Source: Gordius sp. MW1 (Eukaryota > Nematomorpha > Gordioida > Gordea > Gordiidae). From it: 64,000 nt of DNA. The stretch is taken from NCBI GenBank assembly GCA_964036665.1, contig OZ038528.1:13398501-13462500 (forward strand), written 5' to 3'. Below the pieces are notes generated by a model. That model made no database searches and had not been told where the DNA came from. It was given only the letters and a program-made list of their open reading frames with translations. The position numbers were made by a program, and so were the translations under genes. Shown in pieces: positions 56,504-64,000 of the stretch (positions are counted from its first letter, which is position 1; each line of letters begins with the position of its first letter).

Positions 56504-57253
56504 CTAACGCTGGGCAGGGGCCGCGCCCTTCTTGAAGTTGCGGCCCTTCGTGCCGCCTCCTCCCCTGCCAGCGCTCGGAAAAAACTGCTTCCTGGCCTGT
56601 CTGGACACCTCCACGTCGGACATTTTCATTTCTTTGAGCCAGGATGCATCCGTCCTCGTGGCCGTTGCCCAATTGAACCGGATGGCTAGGCATAAAGTTT
56701 TAAGTTGATCGTCCACGGGTATCAACGCCTCGATTGGCATGTTGGGTGTCATCAGCTTTGCCGTGTGCAGAGCGTACTTTGCTTCGTGTTTGTCTCTTTT
56801 AGCTACTCGAGCCTCCGGGTCCAACGTAAGATCTTCCAGCCCCTTGATATGCAATTGAATATCGTCCCATACCGACTGGGACGTTCGTGGAGGCTCTGGG
56901 GCCGGTAAGATTTGAACTGTCGCTGGCATAGAGCCGGATGCTTGGGAAACCCCCGGCATCGAAGTGGGGCTTCCTGCATTTATCGACATTCTTTCCAGTA
57001 GCTGGACTATTGATTCGTTCGTTCTTCGCGCTACTGCATTCTCTGCCATCATTATTTCTTGATTTCTTGTTAGTCTTTCAAGAATTTCTTCCATTTTTGA
57101 GTTTCCCGTTAAGGTTATATCCGATGGTGGTGTAATGTCTCCTCTGGGCGGCCTGTCGAAGTTTAAGTTGCGCACTGCTGATGTGTTCCTAGGTGTTCGG
57201 GGTGACCTGATTGTTCTAGGAGTTGTTTCCGATTGTGACCTAGTGATTGGCAT
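56504..57253 (-). CDS. gag-like ORF of the LTR element
   Basis: 249 codons beginning MPITRSQSETTPRTIRSPR, basic and Ser/Thr/Pro-rich, followed by a helical segment with MEEILERLTRNQEIMMAEN (coiled-coil-like) and a middle domain ending in MKMSDVEVSRQARKQFFP. The C terminus is Gly/Arg/Lys-rich (GRGGGGTKGRNFKKG), which could bind RNA; there is no zinc knuckle. Position and partner ORF identify it as gag; the sequence itself is not one I recognise. Confidence 0.72.
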   Translation of the reverse strand: MPITRSQSETTPRTIRSPRTPRNTSAVRNLNFDRPPRGDITPPSDITLTGNSKMEEILERLTRNQEIMMAENAVARRTNESIVQLLERMSINAGSPTSMPGVSQASGSMPATVQILPAPEPPRTSQSVWDDIQLHIKGLEDLTLDPEARVAKRDKHEAKYALHTAKLMTPNMPIEALIPVDDQLKTLCLAIRFNWATATRTDASWLKEMKMSDVEVSRQARKQFFPSAGRGGGGTKGRNFKKGAAPAQR

Positions 57254-57292
57254 ACAATATACAGATTAGCAATAAAAATTCTTTGGGACCAA

Positions 57293-57429
57293 AATTTTAA
57301 GGGAGGTTACAGTAGTAAAAAGTGGGAAAGTAAAGGAAGTTGTGGAGGGCAAGTAAGTGAATGGGGAGAAACGAACGAATAAGCCCTCCAGCAATGGCGT
57401 GATTTATATAGGATATAGTCACGTGATGG
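57293..57429 (-). repeat. terminal direct repeat, 5' copy
   Basis: Upstream copy for the minus-strand element. The TATATAA-like sequence near 57404-57412 lies about 150 bp before the gag-like ATG at 57253 and could drive transcription. Confidence 0.9.
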
Positions 57430-58100
57430 TTGGTGGAAGCGATTCGCTTCAAAGACCCCGCGAAACCGTCATTAAGGGAAGAGGATTTGAACTTGAACAT
57501 CACATGTTAGAAAATAATTGCATAAATTGATGAATTTTTAACTTTTAATCCCAAAACAAACTTTGTAATTCGAACGATATTCTCGAGCAGATTATTGTGA
57601 TTGCTCACAGCTAAGCTCATATAAGCTTTAATTTGCTAAGGAAACCATAATTCTAAAGGACCACGTGGTTAGCATTAATGAGAAATAACCATGTGCTTTT
57701 AGATGTAGCAACACATAAAAATTAAAACATTTGCCATGTTTAAATATAGGTACATCAAGGTCTCATGTTTTGTGCAAATTCAAATTTATACCAGTCCATA
57801 AAAATTATCGTTCGAGCTTTAAAAAACATGATTTATAATAACAAGATTATTGCAGCCTTATAAAATTGAAAATATATTCCTATTAAGCTTTCGACCTAGC
57901 TATAGGAAATACTTTCTTCAAAAAGAGGTAGAAACTTCTCATAACGTACAAAAGCGGCAGCTGTCCCACTCATATAGATATCTTTCTAGTCAACAGAACG
58001 CACTTAAAATATGTTCAAAATGATACCGAGTGAAATATTGGCGTGCTAACACAAGTTATTGGTCATGGAAATTATATTAAAGGCAAAAGGTACAAAATGT
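57430..58100. other. intergenic, nothing recognised
   Basis: About 70 bp of GC-balanced DNA after the terminal repeat, then AT-rich DNA with no homology seen until the RTE linker near 58150. Confidence 0.35.
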
Positions 58101-58129
58101 AGCGGCTACTATAAAATGGAGGAGACTTC

Positions 58130-59935
58130 AACAATTTCGGGAACAAGTAATGAGACATGCTGAATCTAAGGAAGATACTTAGTGTGAGGATCAGTGGAAT
58201 GGTATAGCCGGCACGATGCAAAAAGCGGGACGACAAATATTCGGTGAAAGCAAGCCCACTAAAAGAATTCTCAAGGAGTCGTGATATACAAAGTCCGGTA
58301 TAAAAGCAAGGATATTAATGATAAGCTAGCTTACCAAATAGCTAAAAGATCGGCTAAAAAATACGTTGCAAGAGCTAAAAACAAGGTGTACGATGATATA
58401 AATGTAAAATAAGCTCAAAGAAAGGTAAAAAATTGATCTACAAAATCGCAAAATCAAGGGCCCGAAATTCTAAGCCGGCTAATCAAGGCACAAAGTAAAA
58501 TAAAGTCAGGAAAAGCTCTTGGACCATACAATATACCAATAGAAGGCTTTAAAGCGTTAGGCAATACTGGTGTCCAAATCCTCGCCTAACTTTTTAACAA
58601 ATCTTGAAAACGGGTAAATTGCCTAATGAGTGGAGGGATAGCTATATGATGCTGATATGGAACATGAAAGGGGATATTCAGGATTGTAACAACTACAGAG
58701 GGATAAAGCTTATGAGTGACACTTTTAAGGTTTGGGAAAAAGTGATCGAAAACGACTTCGGAGTTTAGTTAAAATTCGAGATTCGGATTTATGTCGAAGA
58801 GGTCTACAGCAGATGCCCTCAACAGTGTTAGAAGATTAATGGAACGGTTTATAGAAAGGGAGGATTTGCGCATGTGTTTCATCGGTCTAGAAAAAGCGTT
58901 TGATAAAGTCCCCGGACTTTAGTGTGGAAATGTCTTAAAGAAAACAATGTGCCAGAATTAAAGGGCAAAGCAATAAAAGTATTTACATGGGAAATAGAAC
59001 ATAGGTTGGAATAACGGTGGGGAACAAAGGGTTTAGTCATTAATACTGGAGTCCATCAGGTTCAGCTCTTAGTCCCTTCCTTTTCATAATGATAATGGAC
59101 ATTATTACAAAGGATTTGGGAGAGGAAGCTCCTTGGGCAATGATCTTAGCGGACTGTTCCAAAGGTGATCAAGAATAGGCTAATACTGTATGGGTAAATG
59201 CAATAGAAGAAAGTGGTCTCAGGGTAAATCGAAAATACATGAAGACAAAGTATAAATCAGATGAAAATCAGTTATGTGCATCTTTTACTTTAGGCGATTG
59301 GGAGCTTACAAGCGTGGATTCCTTCAAATATTTAGGATCAACACTTTAATCGGATGGTGGAATGGACAAAGAAATCCAAGCAAGGATAAATTCCGGATGG
59401 CTCAAATGGAGAGACATAACAGGCACTCTGTGTGACAAAAACATTTCAAAAAGACTAAAAGGTGCACTGTACCAGCATACAAGCTAACAGTCCTGTATAG
59501 CTCGGAATTACGGGCACACTTAAAAGGGAAGAGTAGCGCCTTGCGTCTGGAGATGAAATTTCTAAGATGGGTGCTAGGAGTAATCAAAAAGACATAAGCA
59601 AAATGAAGATATAAGAGGAAAATTTGGCACAACTTCTATTACTAACAAGCTCCTAACAAACAGACTAAGATGGTATGGCCATGTCGAAATAAGGGATGAT
59701 AGCTAGGTCGGAAAGATAATTTGGGAAGATAAATTTAGCAGGAAAACGAAAAAGAGGAAGACCCAGCCTTACTTGGATTCATAAAATAATGCACGATATA
59801 AAAATTTAATAGATAAAGAAAGATCTTTGTAAATATATAGACAAATGGAAACAAATGTCGAAAGGACTGACCACCAGCCTAGGTGATAAACAATCATAGA
59901 AGGAAGATTCCTATTATTATCGGAACAAGTTAGGT
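58130..59935 (+). pseudogene. RTE-clade LINE, reverse transcriptase part
   Basis: Plus-strand conceptual reading: AYQIAKRSAKKYVARAKNK (linker), GPYNIPIEGFKAL, GDIQDCNNYRGIKLM, DLRMCFIGLEKAFDKVP, GSALSPFLFIMIMDIITK, then WEEAPWAMILAD (the active-site DD is altered), DSFKYLGSTL, and the C-terminal RWYGHVEIRDD with ENVERTDHQ-like tail. Many stops and shifts show it is inactive. The RT order and RWYGHV block are those of RTE/BovB-type LINEs. The endonuclease is missing here, whereas the copy at 19660-20780 keeps only the endonuclease. Confidence 0.82.
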
Positions 59936-60194
59936 TTGAAAGTTAACATATTGCTTACAAAGTGTAAGAAGTTAATCTTTAAAGCCCTAGTTGTAGCTTC
60001 GTAGAATTGGGGTCTTCACTAACCTAGCCAAAGTAGTGTCATCAAAAAATTATAAAAATTTAAATATAACACTTTATTATAGTTATATACATAGACTAGA
60101 TAGACTGCTCATTCCCTTTAAAAAAGTGATGCCAATTTTACCGCCATCTTGAACATAAGAAGCAATCAACGTTATAATGGGATTCTATATATAT

Positions 60195-60838
60195 TCTCTA
60201 TTTTTTACCTTCTATCTCACCCGGGGAGGGGGGTGTTTTGCCCCCCCCCCTAATTTTTTACCCTCTTTCTCAGCTGAGGATAAGGGTACCCGCTTTCTGA
60301 TGAGGGGGAGAGGGGGGGCAGGGGCCGGGGAGGGGTGTTTTGCCCCCCCCCTAATTTTTTACCCTCTTTATGATGCGGGGGAGAGGGGGGGCAGAGGGGT
60401 GTTTTGCCCCCCCCCCCTAATTTTTTACCCTCTTTCTGATGCGGGGGAGAGAGGGGGGGCAGGGGTTGTTTTGCCCCCCCCCCCCTTATTTTTTACCCTC
60501 TTTCTCACACAGGGGGGGGGGGCGGGGGTGTTTTGCCCCCCCCCCAATTTTTTACCCTCTTTCTGATGCGGGGGAGAGGGGGGGGGGCAGAGGGGTGTTA
60601 TGCCCCCCCCCCAATTTTTTACCCTCTTTCTGATGCGGGGGAGAGGGAGGGCAGGGGGTGTTTTGCCCCCCCCCCTTATTTTTTACCCTCTTTCTCACAC
60701 AGGGGGGGGGCAGGGGGTGTTTTGCCCTCCCCCCTAATTTTTACTTTCTTTCTGATGAGGGGGGGGCAGGGGGGGGGGGGTGTTTTGCCCCCCCCCCTTG
60801 ATTTTTATCCTCTTTCTGATGCCGGGAAGAGGGGGGGG
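60195..60838. repeat. G/C-run minisatellite, left arm of element C
   Basis: Nine to ten units with GGTGTTTTGCCCCCCCCC, TAATTTTTTACCCTCTTTCT and GATGCGGGGGAGAGGGGG, the same unit as in element B. Long open frames are repeat artefacts. Confidence 0.92.
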
Positions 60839-60964
60839 GGTGATAGTCAATTTTCAAAAAAAAAATAAATTTCAATAGAAAATGTTGATTATGACATTTG
60901 TCACCACTGTGACCGCACAAATTCACAAAAATATTATGAAAGGGTTAAAAAGGGCTTTCCGCCC
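60839..60964. other. core of element C shared with element B
   Basis: TGTTGATTATGACATTTGTC, ACCACTGTGACCGCA and AGGGTTAAAAAGGGCTT are the complement of sequence at 48310-48400 in element B. The core therefore joins the two arms in both elements in opposite orientation. Confidence 0.85.
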
Positions 60965-61495
60965 CCCCGCCCCGGGTGACAAAGAGGGTAAAAAATAAGA
61001 AGAGGGGCGAATCACCCTCCCCTCTCCCCGGCATCAGAAAGAGGGTAAAAAATTAGGGGGGGGGGGGGCAAAACACCCCCCCCCCCCCTTGGGTGAGAAA
61101 GAGGGTAAAAAATAAAGGGGGGGGGGGGCAAAACACCCCCTGCCCCCTTTCTCCCCCTCATCAGAAATAAGGTAAAAAATTAGGAGAGGGGGGGGGGCAA
61201 AACACCCCCCTGCCCCCCCCCCTCTCCCCCGGATCAAAAAGAGGGTAAAAAATAAGGGGGGGGGGGCAAAACACCCCCTGATCCCTCTCTTCCCCGCATC
61301 AGAAAGAGGGTAAAAAATTAGGGGGGGGGGGGCAAAACACCCCCCCCCCCCCCTGTGTGAGAAAGAGGGTAAAAAATAAGGGGGGGGGCAAAACAACCCC
61401 TGCCCCGCCCCCCTCTCCCCCGCATCAGAAAGAGGGTAAAAAATTAGGGGGGGGGCAAAACACCCCCCCCTCCCCGGGTGAGATAGAAGGTAAAA
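60965..61495. repeat. G/C-run minisatellite, right arm of element C (inverted)
   Basis: Complementary units with CATCAGAAAGAGGGTAAAAA and GGGGGGCAAAACACCCCC, seven to eight copies, ending at CCCCGGGTGAGATAGAAGG, which mirrors the outer edge of the left arm. Confidence 0.92.
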
Positions 61496-61627
61496 AATAG
61501 AGAATATATATAGAATCCCATTATAACGTTGATTGCTTCTTATGTTCAAGATGGCGGTAAAATTGGCATCACTTTTTCGGTACGTGTGTACGTATAATGA
61601 GCAGTCTATCTAGTCTATGGTTATATA

Positions 61628-63485
61628 TGATGCCAAATTTGAAAAAAAAGTAATGAAATCGGCATAACATTTGGTAAAATGCTTCATTCCTATATTTAAA
61701 TATTTTTTAAATAATTATGCACTTAATTTTTTCTTATTTATTTCATTTATATTCTCATAAAATGTATATTATAATAACTTTATGCTTTATATAAGAGTTT
61801 ATTTGTACTTTTAAAAAATATACATGACACTTGTGTTTCACCTTCAATTCACCTAAAATTGGGCTGTAGAGTGTAGACTATTAAACTGCTAACTTATGAT
61901 TTTTTGGTGTACATTCTTATGTTATTTTAATGTAGTCTCTTTACAAATAATTAATCATAAATCCTCGTAAAAAGTGCTACTAAAGGCTTGTTTGCATAAC
62001 TTTAATAGTTATTTTATTCAAATAACTACGTTGTTATCTACAGTGCACAATTCATTGAGTCATTTTGTCTAATAAATTCAAGAAGCATAGACAAAATTTA
62101 ATACCTACCAATTTTAATTTTTAAGATCATCTACGAAAAATATTAGATATATTTTTAAACACTCCATTTGCACATATTAGAAATTATTTATCTACGAAAC
62201 GACCCTTAATGTCGCTTGAGGTGGTGAGCCTTAACATAACTATTATAAATTTGCTATACGTAAATGTTTTCCCGCAATTAAAACAAAATAGCAATTTTAA
62301 ACGCAAGATTTAATCTTATATTTTTTGGTTTTCTGCCCTTTTTTAAAAGAGGCATATGAACTATTATAGATTATATAACGCTCCTTTCATATTATTGTAT
62401 TATAAATGTTGTAATTAAATCAATAATATTATAATTTGATATATATCAGAAAATTAACTTTTATAGGGAAAACAGTGAAAAACAAACAATGAAGGGTAAT
62501 AAGTTAACTCTCGATAATCCTAAATTCAAAACCCCATCAATGATGCAAACTATCCAATATGATATATCAGCAGAGGACTTTAGGCTAAAGGATAAAATAA
62601 TTTAAATAAAATAGTGAATCAAATTGAGATTAGGATAAAATTATATATAATTGTCTTGAAAACGAATCACTTTTGCTTGTGAATACCTATATAAAGGTTG
62701 GAGGTTTTAATTGTTATCAAATTATATTCACTCAGCCTTTATAACAATTATTTTTATCACTACATCATTACTCTGCAAGATTTGAGTCATTTGTGAGCAA
62801 AGTTCAAAACTTAATCTAACGATTTCAATAATGTAATAATGTGTATTTTAAAATTTTTGCAAGCAGTAACGCCTTTTGTTTCCAACTACTATTATCAAAG
62901 CTTTAAAAACTTGCCAGTTAAAATTGATTATAATTTAAAGATTCATTCGGTTTGATTACATAAAAGTGCATTATAAATTTTCTATCATTTAAATTTTCTT
63001 TTTAAAATCTAAGATAATTTATATTTTCATCATTAATAAATAAGAATTATTTTAATAGACTCAGCAGTTTATATTCATAAAATTTTTTGGTTGTTTTAGG
63101 TCACCACTCTTATAAGAGAGCAAATAGTGTTATGCATACATCAATTTATTAATACATATTTTTGCCATTATACCATGATACAAGCACAAGACGAAGGGGT
63201 TATTGATGATTGAAATAAGCTGATTTACAAATTAATCGGCAGTACATTTAACAAACTAAAAATATGCCGAATTAAAAAAATTATTCAATATTATTTGTAG
63301 TATTTAAAATGGAAGTTAGTTGAAACCTGTAGTATTATCGGTCATATAGGTACCATTTTAGTTGGATAAGTTTATTAGTATGGCTACGTGAATTTTAGTT
63401 GGCAGACTCCATATATTTACTATGCTACCCCAAGCACCAAGTATTTTAGGTTTGGGCATCTAGCCATAGCAATAGTACTGGGAGT
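61628..63485. other. intergenic, nothing recognised
   Basis: 1.9 kb of AT-rich DNA without a coding frame or element ends that I can support. Confidence 0.4.
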
Positions 63486-63986
63486 TAGTGATGCGGAAAA
63501 ACCGAGAAAATTCTCGGTCTCGTCTCGTTTCGCCTCGAAAGACCGAGACGAGAACCTTAAAAAATGACCCGAGATCGAGATGTGAATTTTGATGTCGAGA
63601 CGATACGAGATTTTTTCGGCGAGATTTCAGCATTTTATTGATCATTAGATATTAGTAAATTATTGTGTATTTTAATTTGCATGATTTACATTAAAGGTAT
63701 TAAATATAAATCAATATGATAGGAATATATTTGATATTAAAATAACACTTAAGTGTAGTATATATGATATATTTTTGCAAAAAGTTTATGATTTTGAAAT
63801 TTCAGTTCATTTACCTAAGTGGATGGGCCTTAGGGTATGTGAATATTTAATAATATATTTATCACATTATTGAATGTTACAAAATTTTAGAAATAGAATC
63901 CTACATGAGCGGTAATTAGAAATTGGCGGTCAATTAGTTTAAATGATTATACAAGTTAAGCTATGCCTCGAGATTTTTTCATCCTA
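63486..63986. mobile_element. possible hAT-like MITE with CCGAGAC-rich ends
   Basis: The left side starts TAGTGATGCGGAAAAACCGA and continues with repeats of CTCGTCTCG and CGAGACGAG; the right side ends CCTCGAGATTTTTTCATCC then TA, the approximate complement. GAGAC-type subterminal repeats are frequent in hAT elements. The flanking octamers do not match, so the boundaries are tentative. Confidence 0.45.
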
Positions 63987-64000
63987 GCAAAATTACGTTA

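Larger units (their letters stand above)
54442..57429 (-). mobile_element. compact LTR-bearing retroelement with gag and RT/RNase H, no integrase seen
   Basis: Direct terminal repeats of 137 bp at 54442-54578 and 57293-57429 look identical by eye. Between them, on the minus strand, are a 249-codon gag-like ORF and a 599-codon RT/RNase H ORF. The first ORF starts 40 bp inside one repeat and the second ends about 30 bp before the other, so there is no room for integrase, tyrosine recombinase or protease. No target duplication is evident (flanks ATGGCG and TTGGTG). RT/RH most resembles DIRS/Ngaro-type elements. It is GC-richer than the surroundings. Identical repeats suggest a recent copy. Confidence 0.88.
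60090..61619. mobile_element. fold-back element C: CATAGACTAG TIRs, G/C minisatellite arms, perfect TSD
   Basis: Left end CATAGACTAGATAGACTGCT and right end AGCAGTCTATCTAGTCTATG are perfect inverted repeats over at least 24 bp. Flanks are GTTATATA at 60082-60089 and 61620-61627, a perfect 8-bp target duplication. Further in, GCCAATTTTACCGCCATCTT and TTGAACATAAGAAGCAATCA are mirrored in the other arm (61530-61570). The arms then become G/C-run minisatellites with the same unit as element B. No transposase. An 8-bp duplication fits hAT or P-like transposases; CA...TG ends do not decide. Confidence 0.92.

Noticed and set aside
55256..56689. Plus-strand open frames of 84-113 codons
   Set aside because: Antisense shadows of the RT/RNase H and gag-like ORFs in GC-rich DNA.
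60177..61549. Open frames of up to 171 codons in element C
   Set aside because: Same minisatellite translation as in element B.

Overview
The window is a stretch of AT-rich, transposon-laden nuclear DNA from a eukaryote, most likely an invertebrate animal. The evidence is spliced genes with GT-AG introns, many only 33-48 nt long; a PWWP plus integrase-binding-domain gene of the LEDGF/HRP2 type, a family I know only from animals; and a mixture of RTE LINEs, a DIRS-like retroelement, Helitron, Tigger, hAT and MITE sequences. I cannot name the phylum.

Three host genes can be reconstructed exon by exon. (1) DNA polymerase epsilon catalytic subunit, minus strand, from a start near 14,735 down to 173. 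It has 28 exons encoding 1,667 residues in an unbroken frame, and its last third runs off the left edge. (2) A LEDGF/HRP2-like chromatin reader, plus strand, with the PWWP domain at 29,368-29,704, probable middle exons near 34 kb, and the IBD and tail at 40,102-41,403. (3) A complete mitochondrial-type citrate synthase, minus strand, 41,593-43,946, nine exons and 442 residues. Genes 2 and 3 converge tail to tail about 190 bp apart.

The rest is mobile DNA. Introns of the polymerase gene hold an RTE relic, a GC-rich hAT-like MITE, a Tigger relic with 162-bp tandem repeats, and a 206-bp hAT MITE. Between 15 and 25 kb lie MITEs, a 3-kb hAT element with transposase remnants and perfect 8-bp target duplications, an RTE endonuclease relic, and a Helitron whose 69-bp minisatellite encodes a 23-residue repeat. 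The long introns of gene 2 contain a hAT relic, MITEs and a nested inverted-repeat element. From 44.6 to 46 kb there is a hAT transposase 3' end. From 52 to 57.4 kb there is a GC-rich ORF island and a compact LTR-bearing RT/RNase H element without a visible integrase. From 58 to 59.9 kb there is an RTE reverse-transcriptase relic.

The most striking feature is a set of three large fold-back structures (25.2-27.1, 46.2-51.6 and 60.1-61.6 kb). Their arms are arrays of a roughly 60-80 bp unit made of C-runs, a conserved AT/CT segment and G-runs. Two are bounded by perfect 8-bp target-site duplications but have different terminal inverted repeats, while sharing the array and a core sequence. They look like non-autonomous DNA transposons that carry or spread a G/C-homopolymer minisatellite. 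I found no tRNA, rRNA or CRISPR.
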